From positions 124,001 to 188,000 of the forward strand of contig JAIVFI010000009.1 in the NCBI GenBank assembly GCA_025558095.1: a stretch of DNA of 64,000 nt. Direction: 5' to 3'. The translations under genes were made by a program, and so were the position numbers. Each line of letters begins with the position of its first letter. The first letter of the stretch is position 1. Shown piece by piece: positions 41,700 through 52,726 of this stretch. The notes beneath the pieces were generated by a model. The model had not been told where the DNA came from. It did not search any database and saw nothing but the letters and a program-made list of their open reading frames with translations. The DNA comes from Hyaloraphidium curvatum. Lineage: Eukaryota; Monoblepharomycota; Hyaloraphidiomycetes; Hyaloraphidiales; Hyaloraphidiaceae.

Positions 41700-43622
41700 T
41701 CACGACCTGGGCACGGCCACCACGAGCACCGCTTCCTCCTCGCCTCCCCCGTCTTCCCCATCGTCCTCGACCAGCATCCCCGACGGCACCTCGACCCCGA
41801 ACCTCTCGACCGCCACCGCCGCCAGCGCCATCCTCCCCTCCGCCTCCGCTTCCGATCCCAGCAATGCGCGCGCGACGGGGAGCAGCTCCTCCACCGTCCC
41901 GCGCCACCCGTCTCCGATGATCCCTGTTGCCGCCTCCCCACCGAGGGTGCGCTTGACCTCCCCCTCGAGCCACCCCGCGTGGCGGTGGGCGAGGTACAGC
42001 GCGAGGATCTCGTCCTCCGCCGCTTCCAGCCTCCCTGCTTCGGGGTCGACGGCCTGAACGGCGGCAGCGAGCTCCTCCGCGAACCCCGAGTCCCCGAACG
42101 CGCTCCCGGCCGTCAGCATCATTGCCCTCCCGGCCAAGCTGCGCACCGCCTCCCCGCACGCACGCATCGCCGACCCCAATATCTCCAGTTGTCCCTCCCT
42201 CAATATCTTGGCCATCGCAGCGCGGTGTCCCCTGTCCCCGCCGCGCTTCCCGAGCCGCCGCCGCCAGTACCCCTCCGCCGCCCCGTGCGCCGCCTGCAGA
42301 GCGTCGCGCTTGCCGGCCAGCAGCCCGTGCAGCCTCGCGTACGCCCTCAGCACCGCCGCCGGCCTCGCCAGGACCGCATCCGCCGCTTCCCCGGCATCGA
42401 CCGCGTCGAGCTCCCACCCCTCGAGCGAAAGCACCCCCACCAGCCCGACCAACCCCCCCGGCACCCCGCCCTCCCCGCGCCGGATGAGGAACGGGTGCTG
42501 CCCCTCCCCCGTGCCCTCCCCCAGCACCGCGTCCCGCGCCGGCAGCAGCGCCTCCCTGCGTTCAAAGAGCGGGTCCGCCGCGCGGCCGTCGTTGGCGAGC
42601 ACCCTGACCGCGTCGGCGGGGTTGCCGGGGAGACAGAATGCGTAGCCGACCAGGAGCTCCTCGTTCGTTTTGCCGCCGTAGTTGTTGAGCGCTTCCTCCC
42701 CCTTGGCCAGCTCGACGCCCGTGGGGAGGGAGAACGAGACGGAGGGGGGGGTGGACCGCCATTCCACCCTCGCGGTCGGGGAATGGTTGAGCATGTCGAG
42801 GAAGGGGAGGAGGGCGAGGCCGCACGGTTCGCGGGAGGGATCGCCGAGCTCGAACGTCGCCGTCCCCGAGGGAGCGGGGGAGGAGAAAGGAGTGTTCCGG
42901 GCGGGGAAGGCGCGCGAGTAGACCGCCGAGTAGGCCCACAGCCACTTGTCGTACTCCAGCGTGCCGGGAGAGAACAGGGAGCCGGCGGCGAGGCGGGCGT
43001 GCTCCATGTCGGCGCGGAGCTCGGCGACGCGGGCGGGGAGGAAGCCGGGGAGGTTTGTGCCGGCGAGCTCGCGGGAGACCTCGTCCTCGGTCCAGTGCAG
43101 GGGGTCGTCGAATTCCCTTGGGAGGATGGCGAGGTAGGGAAACCACGGGGAGGGAAGATCGGGCGCGGTGGGAGGCGCGTCGACGCCGCCGTGGGCGTCG
43201 AGCGAGAAGTCCGAGTTGGGCCGCTGGAACATCTCGTGGACGAGGAAGGCGAGCAGCAGCGTGCGGTGCCGGTTGGGCATCTCACCGCCCTTGGCTTCCA
43301 GGTCCGACAGGTATGCGACGATCTTCCCGCCGACTTGGCTTTTGGCCGCCACCAGCTCGTCGAGCACCAGGGCCGAGGGGATTGAGGCAAACTCGCCGAC
43401 CAGGGGGGTTGCGGCGACGACCGTCCGTCCCGTGGGTCCTTGGACCTGCTGCAGCGAGTCCATGCCCTGTGCTCCGTTGAGCCGGCACCACGACAGGAAG
43501 AGATCCATCGATGGGTCGTTGATGGGGACGAAGGCGTCGACGGGGTTCGCATTGCCTGATTCCGGCTCGCCGGCGGCGGTCAGTTCGGCGCCATCGTCGG
43601 CAGGGACCTTCCTCTTTCCCAT
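41700..43622 (-). CDS. SET-domain protein methyltransferase (LSMT/SETD3-like)
   Basis: Single exon, 640 residues from the ATG at 43622. The split SET domain shows GRTVVAATPLVGEFASIPS near the start, a large insert, LLPFLDMLNHSP (about 270; NHS core motif) and LNNYGGKTNEELLVGYAFCL (about 310; post-insert Tyr and the usual NYG[GP]KxNEELL wording). A helical C-terminal Rubis-subs-bind-like region follows. Members methylate lysine or histidine of cytosolic proteins such as ribosomal proteins, elongation factor or actin. The tail is acidic (VEDDGEDGGGEEE). Divergent from leucyl aminopeptidase with only 109 bp between starts. Target unknown. Confidence 0.9.
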   Translation of the reverse strand: MGKRKVPADDGAELTAAGEPESGNANPVDAFVPINDPSMDLFLSWCRLNGAQGMDSLQQVQGPTGRTVVAATPLVGEFASIPSALVLDELVAAKSQVGGKIVAYLSDLEAKGGEMPNRHRTLLLAFLVHEMFQRPNSDFSLDAHGGVDAPPTAPDLPSPWFPYLAILPREFDDPLHWTEDEVSRELAGTNLPGFLPARVAELRADMEHARLAAGSLFSPGTLEYDKWLWAYSAVYSRAFPARNTPFSSPAPSGTATFELGDPSREPCGLALLPFLDMLNHSPTARVEWRSTPPSVSFSLPTGVELAKGEEALNNYGGKTNEELLVGYAFCLPGNPADAVRVLANDGRAADPLFERREALLPARDAVLGEGTGEGQHPFLIRRGEGGVPGGLVGLVGVLSLEGWELDAVDAGEAADAVLARPAAVLRAYARLHGLLAGKRDALQAAHGAAEGYWRRRLGKRGGDRGHRAAMAKILREGQLEILGSAMRACGEAVRSLAGRAMMLTAGSAFGDSGFAEELAAAVQAVDPEAGRLEAAEDEILALYLAHRHAGWLEGEVKRTLGGEAATGIIGDGWRGTVEELLPVARALLGSEAEAEGRMALAAVAVERFGVEVPSGMLVEDDGEDGGGEEEAVLVVAVPRS

Positions 43623-43731
43623 CGCAGCGTCGCCTCCGGTTTGCAGCTGGTTCTGAAGCCTGGACAGCGGGCTCAGTGCGTGTTTACAGTTGTTGTGGGC
43701 GCGTCGAGCCGCCGATCGCCGGGAACCGCGA
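43623..43731. promoter_or_regulatory. Very short divergent promoter, SET protein and aminopeptidase
   Basis: 109 bp must serve both 5' leaders and promoters; one of the tightest divergent pairs here. Confidence 0.45.
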
Positions 43732-45569
<1,838 letters not shown>

Positions 45570-45641
45570 CGCGGAGCGGGGAGGGTGTGCTATTGCGCCG
45601 GTAGCGGGGAAATCGACGATGTAGTACGACGCCGGTCGGAT

Positions 45642-45660
45642 AGACCAGACCAGACCAGAC
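45642..45660. repeat. Short (AGACC)n microsatellite
   Basis: About four 5-nt AGACC units between the aminopeptidase and the next gene. The reverse-complement array (GGTCT)n occurs at 57201-57220. Confidence 0.7.
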
Positions 45661-45738
45661 GAGACGCGGCGGCCGGGTGTCAATGGGCCGGGAGTCCCAC
45701 TTGCATCACTCGTCGGATTCCGGCTCGCTCTCCGAACG

Positions 45739-47106
45739 ATGTTCCCCGAATACCACGTGGTTTACAAGGCCCTTCATGGCGGCGCGGATGTGCCGCCCGT
45801 CATCGCGGCCGCGGCCGCGGGCAGCGTCGAGATGCTGCGCGCGCTGGTGCCGCCCCCCGGCGCGCCCCGCCGCGCGCACGCCATCCAGGTGCTCCGGGCC
45901 GGCAGGTTCACGGACCCGCAGCCGTGGGGCGTGGTGCAGGCGGACGACACGCACGTCTACTCGCCCGCGCAGATCGCCGCCGCGGGGAACCACACGGGAT
46001 TCCTGGCCGCATGGGCGGAGCTCGTCGGCCCTTTCAAGCTCTGGGGAGCGTTCGAAGCCGCGTTGCATTGGTTCGCCGACGAGTCTGTGGCCTGGTTGCT
46101 CGAGAATCTGGCGACGTTGGACGATGCGGCGGACGGGAACCGAAGTCTGCGTAGCATCGTGGCCGACCGGAACGCAGCCCAGGAGCTCCTCCTCAAACTA
46201 GCGGTTTGGGACTACAGATTTCACAGAAAAGAGGCGAGAACCGGGCCCTTGGCAGCGGCGAGAGACTATGCGCGCAGTCAGGAGGCGTGCCGGCGATGCT
46301 TTCGAATCCTCGGACACCATGTCTTCGCTAGATTCCAAGGGTACCCGAATCAGAGTGAGCAGTTCGTCGGGACGGAACATTTGCGAAGTCTTCTTCTCGG
46401 AACCGGGCTATGGGTCACCTACGAAAGCCTCAAGGAGCTTGGACATGGCCCCACAAATGATGATTGGCTGCGTTACTTGAGCTACCTGAAGACTACGATT
46501 CGTAAATCCCGACCATCGTCTAAATATTTCGTTCGCGTGCTCTGGGATTTCTTCCGGGACGATGCTGGGACGCGTTTGCAGATCTTGAATTGGATCCGCG
46601 ACTACGCACTGCTCAGCTGGAGGAATCCGGACGTCTTGAAGCAGCTTCTGGACTGCGGTGCCGTCAGTGTGGATGGCGCCCTCCTTTCGTCATCCCTGCA
46701 CCTCAGCCAGAAACTGAGCACATACGTTACCGGGTTTCCTGGACGCCGCGACCTTTTCCTCTACCTTCGCATGGTTCTCACCCGCCTGTCTGCCGCCGTG
46801 GGCTGCGCCGGCGCGGGAGCCAACGACCTTGCGGCCGCCATCGACGCCTCGCAGGACCCTAAGGGCCCGATCTCGGGGCGGCGCAGCTTCGTGCTGCTGC
46901 TGCTCTTTTTTGGCGCCCGGGGACCCTCCGCGGTGCTGGAGAAGATCGTGAAGGGCGGTGGAAAGAACGCGTACCGCGGGCTGACAGACGACCTGCTCGA
47001 GGTCTCGCGGTGGAAGCGGTGGATCGCAAACCGCTCGATCGGAGGGCTGCCCCCGGAGATTGCGCAGGAGAACATGTTCGAGACCTGGATTGAGATGCTA
47101 CGGTAG
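45739..47106 (+). CDS. Helical-repeat protein of a local duplicating family
   Basis: 455 residues, no intron. The N-terminus resembles degenerate ankyrin-type repeats (VPPVIAAAAAGSVEMLRALV; YSPAQIAAAGNHTGFLAAW). The centre is helical and Arg/Trp-rich, and the C-terminus ends NRSIGGLPPEIAQENMFETW. No catalytic motif or signal peptide. The C-terminal third is duplicated as a pseudogene at 13.7 kb, and a shorter similar piece follows at 47.2 kb, so the family has been copying locally. Possibly a protein-interaction module; function unknown. The LPPEIAQEN end loosely resembles the start of an F-box, seen here at the C-terminus. Confidence 0.65.
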   Translation: MFPEYHVVYKALHGGADVPPVIAAAAAGSVEMLRALVPPPGAPRRAHAIQVLRAGRFTDPQPWGVVQADDTHVYSPAQIAAAGNHTGFLAAWAELVGPFKLWGAFEAALHWFADESVAWLLENLATLDDAADGNRSLRSIVADRNAAQELLLKLAVWDYRFHRKEARTGPLAAARDYARSQEACRRCFRILGHHVFARFQGYPNQSEQFVGTEHLRSLLLGTGLWVTYESLKELGHGPTNDDWLRYLSYLKTTIRKSRPSSKYFVRVLWDFFRDDAGTRLQILNWIRDYALLSWRNPDVLKQLLDCGAVSVDGALLSSSLHLSQKLSTYVTGFPGRRDLFLYLRMVLTRLSAAVGCAGAGANDLAAAIDASQDPKGPISGRRSFVLLLLFFGARGPSAVLEKIVKGGGKNAYRGLTDDLLEVSRWKRWIANRSIGGLPPEIAQENMFETWIEMLR

Positions 47107-47475
47107 CCGACTTGAAGGTTTGGCCAACGACGGGAGGGAAGAGGAGGGGGGCGGGTGGGCCCACGGGGACGGGGCGCGGTTGATGGGGGCGGGGCAGCGA
47201 GGCGGATCCGCGGCGCGGCTTCGTCCTGCTGCTCCTATATCTTTCGGCGCCCCCGGGCCCTTTACGGTAGTCAATACTCTCGCTGGGTGATGCTCCACGG
47301 TCTGCAATTGCAGTTCCTGCCCGCGACCTGTGACGGGGGAGCCGTAGCACTGCAATCTATTGTTGGTGGAATTCCGGCACCCTTGACCTCCCCCGCCCGG
47401 CGCTGGAGCCCTGCGCATCCTCCATGTCCCCTTGGTCCTTCCCGTTGCGTTGAGCATTCACAACCGGATCCAGCT
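47107..47475. other. Intergenic with fragment of the upstream gene family
   Basis: Around 47205-47270 a stretch encodes LLLLYLSAPPGPFTV-like sequence. It resembles at base level the FVLLLLFFGARGPSAV region of the gene just upstream, so it may be a second partial duplicate. The remainder shows nothing. Confidence 0.45.
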
Positions 47476-50449
47476 TCACCAGTGCCCGTTGCCAGGCTTG
47501 CTACCGGTCGACGGTGACCGGCCGCGTCCTCCTTGGGGCTGCGGCCCGGTCCTGCCCGCGTCGGACCTCAACCTGCCACCGCCCGCACCCCCCGTACGAC
47601 CCGTGCCGGATCCGCTCCCGCCGCTCGGCGCATCCCCATCCGTTTCTCCCCCTCCGCCCTCCTCGGCACCGCCCGCCTCATCGGCGCCCTTATTCCCACC
47701 GCCCTCCTCATCACCGCCCGCCTCATCCGCGCCCTCATTCCCGCCCTCCTCAGTCCCGCCCGCCTCATCCGCGCCCTCATTCCCGCCCTCCTCAATTGCA
47801 TCCGGCACATCGAGAGGCGCATCGTTGCCGGGCCTGCCGCCGGGGGACGCCGACCTCCCGTTCCCGCCACCCAGGGGCCTCCGCCCGATCCTCCCATCCG
47901 CCCGCGATCGCCCTCCTTGGCCTCGCTGCGGGCGCTGCGGGCGCTCTTGCGGTGCATCCGTGCTGGGCCTCCGAGGCAGCTGCGTATCGGCGTTCTCGGT
48001 TTCGCCGACGTCCTCGCCTCCTCCCTCGCCGCCGGCGTCGCCGCCTCCTCCCTCCGTTCCGCCTCCGCCGTCCTGCGTCGGCAGTCCCGCCGTGCTCAGC
48101 CGCCTCTGGGCCTCCTTGACAGTGATACCGGAGGTGATCCGCCGGATCAGCGGAGCCGGGACGGCGATCCCGACCGGCGTTTGGCCGCCCCAGGATTCCG
48201 ACGGATTCCTCCCGAGCCCGCTGTTGCCCTGTTTGCCCTCTTTGAGACGAGCCCTGTTCTCTTCGAAGCTTTTGTCGCGGGTGGGCATCTGCCGCTCATC
48301 CCGGTACTGCTGGACCTGCTCCTGGGCCTGATCCTGCTCCTGGTCCTGCTCCGGTGTTGGCACATTCCACTTGGGCTTCCCATTCCCGCCCTTGTCCTGC
48401 ACGGCCTGCTTCTTCCTTGCCCAGGGGTCCATCCCCGTCAACTGCCGCCACATCCTCGCCGCCGACGCATCCAGCACGACCAACAAGCCCCCCTTTGGCG
48501 CTTCCTCCACTACGTCCGTCTCGGGTTCCAGCTCGTTCTCCATCACCGTTCCGAAGTCGGAGCGCCACGGTCCCAGCCTTTTGTTAGTCATGGTCAACGT
48601 TCCCTCGGCCCACGGATCGTCATCTTCCAACCGCCTGTTGAACCACCCGTACGGCGAAAAAAGGCCCGGCTCGGTTTCGTTGCCGGAAAAGCGCTTCGAC
48701 GCGTACGAAAAGCCACACACGTCATCGGCGCGGCTAAGCTTTGGGGGGCAGCACAAGGCTTCGGTGCGGGCTTCGTACCTCGCCAGGGCGAAAAGGTGCT
48801 GGTTCCTGCGGAAAGGATCTCAAGGATGAGCGCGAGCGGAAAGGAGCGGCAACATCCCCGACCCACCAGCAAGAAACGATGTTGCGCAAGCCTTTGATGT
48901 TGAACGAGGCCATGTTCATGCAGTTTTCCCTGTTTTTTGGGTCCGCGTACAAGCACACCGGCCCCGGCTGGACGCCGATCTTCGGCACCCAGTCGAACAT
49001 GGCGATGTGGTTGACGAACGCGACTTCGCCCCGCGCTCGCCGCTTCCAGAGGCGAGCGGGCACGACGTCGCGGCCGACAAAGTCGTCCCCACGGTCGATG
49101 TAGCTGCGCATTGCCCCCGGGGCGGCCACGGTGCGACACACGACCCGGCCGCGGTGCCCCGAGACGTTGAGGTGCAGGGCCAGCAGCTGCGCGAGGAAGC
49201 CGCCGAGCGAGACGCCGCACACGTAGACGGGGATGTTGGGGAAGTCCGCCAGCAGCGGCTTGAAGAACTTGAAGTACCAATCCCGGAAGAAGTCAATGTA
49301 CTGCCAGCCACCGTTCGCCGTGCGTTTCGACACGGCGAGCTTCAGCAGGTCGTGCAGCAGCGTGCTCTTGAGCGAGAACCTGCCCTGGCGGAAGGTCGTG
49401 GCCCGCTCCACGAACGCGCCCTCCATCAGGTTCAGGTCCAGCTGCGCGTCGTTCCAGTTCTCGGTCCCCCGGAAGTGGACCGCGATGGCGGAAGGCTCCT
49501 CCTCGGCCGCGTTTTCGTAGATCCGTGCAGTGGCGATGGTGTCCCAGTTCGTGGTGAACATCTTTCCGCTCCATTTCTGGAACGCCCCCGTCCACTGGAT
49601 CTCGGCTTTGTACTTCCTGTCTTTCGGCCACACGCGGATGCGCGGCCCGTCCCGGACCTGGTATTTCCCTTCCGCGGGGGTCACGCGCTTGGCGTTGCCG
49701 TACTTGGGCCACAGGCACACGCCGAGGAGTTCCAAGCCGCTGATGCCCCTCAGAGGCCCCTCTTCCCCGGCCAGCTCGTGGTCCAGGCCCGGCTTCGCTC
49801 CCCGCTTCCTCTCTACCCTCTCCACGGCCAGAGCGTTCTTGCGGGCAGCCGATCGTTGCCCGAGCAGCTCCCTGAGCGTCCGCATCTGGTTCGAGACCTG
49901 CTCCGACGACGTGCAGATGACAAAGAGGTGGGACGGGCCGGGGTCATCGCTGAGCTCGGTGCGCAGCTCGAACGAGAAGCAGGCCACGCGCTGCTTGTGC
50001 TTTAAGAAGTTTTCGTCCGCGAGTTTCTCGGCCCATTCGAGCTGGGGGTTGTGGATCATGAGCCACACCGAGGAGAGCGAGAAGGCGATGGCCTCCGTGG
50101 GCTGGTCGCTGCCGGGATCCCTAACGGGGCGATACAGGACAAGGGGCCTGCCGTTCTTGCCGAGACCCAGGAGGTGCAGCTCGCCCGTGCGCGCGGCCAG
50201 TGCGACGGTGTCGTCGGGGCCCGGCCGCCGCGACTTGCCGCCCTTCCTCGCCGCCTTTGCGGGGACGCGCGATTCGTCGATGACGCGCCGCTCGGCGCCC
50301 GCCGTGACGATGGCGACCTCCGGCCCGAATGCCTTGCCCGCGGTCTCGGAAACCCCCATGTAGGCCGATGGCGACCACGCGACCCACGTGACCGCCGACA
50401 CCGCCGGCGCCAGCAGCAGCGCTACGAGGACGGGCAGGGCCGCGCGCAT
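47476..50449 (-). CDS. Secreted lipase-like alpha/beta hydrolase with repeat tail, two exons
   Basis: Exons in transcript order: 50449-48867 and 48805-47476; a 61-nt phase-2 intron; 970 residues. The ATG at 50449 starts a signal peptide (MRAALPVLVALLLAPAVSAV). The central part is a class-3-lipase-like fold: IAVHFRGTENWNDAQLD (oxyanion strand), VYVCGVSLGGFLAQLLALHL (GxSxG nucleophile elbow, about 412), GRVVCRTVAAPGA and NHIAMFDWVPKIG (region of the catalytic Asp/His). The last ~330 residues are disordered: Gln/Asp/Glu, then Gly/Glu/Ala with tandem GGNEGADEA repeats. Expected to cleave lipid esters outside the cell or in the secretory path; substrate unknown. Confidence 0.8.
47658..47796. repeat. 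~39-nt tandem repeat in the lipase tail
   Basis: Roughly three imperfect copies of a unit carrying cgcctcatccgcgccctcat. On the minus strand they encode GGNEGADEAGG-type repeats that differ by a few substitutions. Confidence 0.7.
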
Positions 50450-50904
50450 CGCGGGCAAGTGTGAGGTTGGATGCCTGAGGAGGTCGGTGGGTTCGTGGGT
50501 CCAGTCGGACGGTGAGGTGTCGGCAAAGCGGGGCGGACTTCACGCGCACCTGTTCCCGCGTTTACTTCCCCAATTGAGAGGCATCCATGTGTCTCTAGCG
50601 TCCGCCGACGTGTCCCGGGGGGCCCGAGATGTGATTTTTGAGGATCTGTGGCCGCACGAGACACGGTAGGCAAAGGAAGTTGGTCGCAGACCGGAGGATT
50701 CGCAATGACATGCTAGAGGCAACAAAGAGGGCTAGCTTTCACAAAGAAACATCGCATGAAGAATGCGCTGCATGTTTAGCGCTGAGACAAGAAGCACCTC
50801 CGGAAAATCCGGTGAACCGCCGGGAATCGCTCAAGGCTACTGATCTCCGACACGAACCTCCTCGCCGCCGCGCCCGCGATTCAACACAGCGCCACCTGCC
50901 TCCC
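50450..50904. other. Intergenic, nothing recognised
   Basis: Upstream region of the lipase-like gene and 3' flank of the next minus-strand gene. It is AT-richer near 50690-50820; no ORF of interest, RNA or repeat was found. Confidence 0.4.
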
Positions 50905-52475
50905 TCACGCCTCCCACACGAACCTCCTGGCCCCGGCGCCCGCGATCGAAGACAGCGCCACCAAGCTTCCCGTGCCCCCACCGCACTTGCCGCCCTTGGG
51001 ATCGACACCCTGCGCCGCCAGATCGGACGCGTTCCCGAAGAACACCACCTTGGACGAATCGACCCCCTGGAAGATCGACTGCAGCTTTTGATTGCTCGGT
51101 TTCCCGTGAATGGTGTCGAACGAGTCGTCGGTCTGCGTGGTGTTGCGCACATAGATGCACGATATCGAAGGGGCGTATTGTCTGGCGATGTCGGCGTACC
51201 CGGAAAGCGCGGTCGGCGAGGAGGTGTCGCCCACGAGGATGAATTTGCGGAGGGAGGCAAAGGTCTCGAAGATGCGGGCGAGGCCTGCCGTTTCGGACGG
51301 AGCGGCGTGAGTTACTTGATGCGTCGGTCGAACCGGTCACGCACCTTGCGATCGGGCCTCCAGCACCTCGCCCGGGTTGAGCACGTACAGCGGTCGCATG
51401 TCAAGGGAGCCCGGTGGGTAGTACGTGGCCAGGAAATCCTCGTAGGCGCCCACCAGCGGGAACGGCGTGGTAGTGAGGTAGTGGAAGATGACGGGTCCGC
51501 TGGCTCCGTCCAGGGTCGAGTTCCATGAAGCAAACACGTCCGGCATCCCCGGCAGCACCTCGTACGGGTTCTGCGTGAACGTGGCCTTGAGCCCCTCGAG
51601 CGGATGCCAGATCCGGGTCACGCGCAGCAGGTCGTCGATGTCCGCGACCACGGAAACGGGGACCGAGGCGTTGTCGGAAGGCAGCTGCGCCGGCGCGACG
51701 TGCACGTAGGCGCGGACTTCGGTCCTGTTTGCGCTCGATCCCGCCGCCTCGGCGTCCGCACCCCCCGATCCCGCGGTGCTGTTGGCGAACTCGAGCCGCA
51801 GCGCGACGACATGTCCGCCCGATCCCTGGGCCTGCGGGAGCTGCAGTTCCCCGGCGATGGGCACCATGGTGTCAAAGAAGCCGTTGATGTCCGTGGGCCC
51901 GGCGGTCAGGTTGGTCTGGACAGGCGGCGAGGCGGGACCGGAAGTGTTGGCGACCGAGTCGAGGAGCGTGGCCTGCACCGTGACATTCTCCCCGACCTTG
52001 CCGACCACTAGAAAGCCATGGGTGCGGTTCTTAAGGGCATCTTTCTAGAAGCCGCAAGAATCGAGATCGAATCGACTGAGCCGAAAGGCCGATTAGGCTT
52101 ACCTCGGTGTCGTTCAGGCCACCCGAGAGCAGCGAGCCAATCGCAGAGACGAAGCCGCTGAGCGCCTCCTCCCCGCCCGAAACGGGGGTCGAGAACAGCT
52201 GTCCCTGGAGCCGAAGGTGCGTCTGGTTGCCGTAGGACGGGAGCCTGTGGTAGTCATGCTCGTGAGCGGGCCCGGTCGTGAGCGCACGGCGAAGCGTCGG
52301 CTTACAGGAGCGCAGTGACGGAGCCCTGGGAGTTTTCGGGGCTTCCCTGCCGGGCAAGCAGCTGCGAGACTGCCGCGGCCTCCGCGGGGCCGATGGCAAT
52401 TCCTGAAGCCTCCTTGAGGGGAAAGAAGAGAGCGAAGATGACCAGGACGGTGACGAAGGCCGGCGAGTGCATCAT
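50905..52475 (-). CDS. Secreted APP1-domain (DUF2183-like) protein, four exons
   Basis: Exons in transcript order: 52475-52306, 52244-52103, 52044-51345, 51284-50905; introns 61, 58 and 60 nt; 463 residues. A signal peptide (MMHSPAFVTVLVIFALFFPL) is followed by a beta-rich domain with several N-x-S/T sites. Then comes the APP1 core: SVVADIDDLLRVTRIW (about 235), LPGMPDVFASW, VIFHYLTTTPFPLV and, after the last intron, FILVGDTSSPTALSGYADIA. In yeast App1 this HAD-like domain dephosphorylates phosphatidic acid, with DxDxT as nucleophile motif. Here the Thr is Leu (DIDDLL), which may weaken activity. Extracellular or vacuolar location is inferred from the signal peptide. Confidence 0.8.
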
Positions 52476-52726
52476 TGGTCGGGGACGCGAGGTGGGAGTT
52501 TTCGAGCAATGCTGGATTCGGGTCCTCGAGTTCTGGAGGTCGCCACGTCATCACCGTGAACCGTCAACTTTCACGAGGCCATACAAAATGTATCAAATCA
52601 CGATCGCCCGTCGACTTCGACTGCTTCTTCCAGCCACGAGGCAAGCGACAAATGGGCGAGTTCGGCGCCTGTATTCGCTAACGGTAATGCTTCCTTTATC
52701 GAATCACGAACTACATGCACAAAGGC

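Noticed and set aside
41304-43385. 693-codon plus-strand frame
   Set aside because: Antisense of the SET-domain methyltransferase, whose NHS and NYG motifs on the minus strand are decisive.
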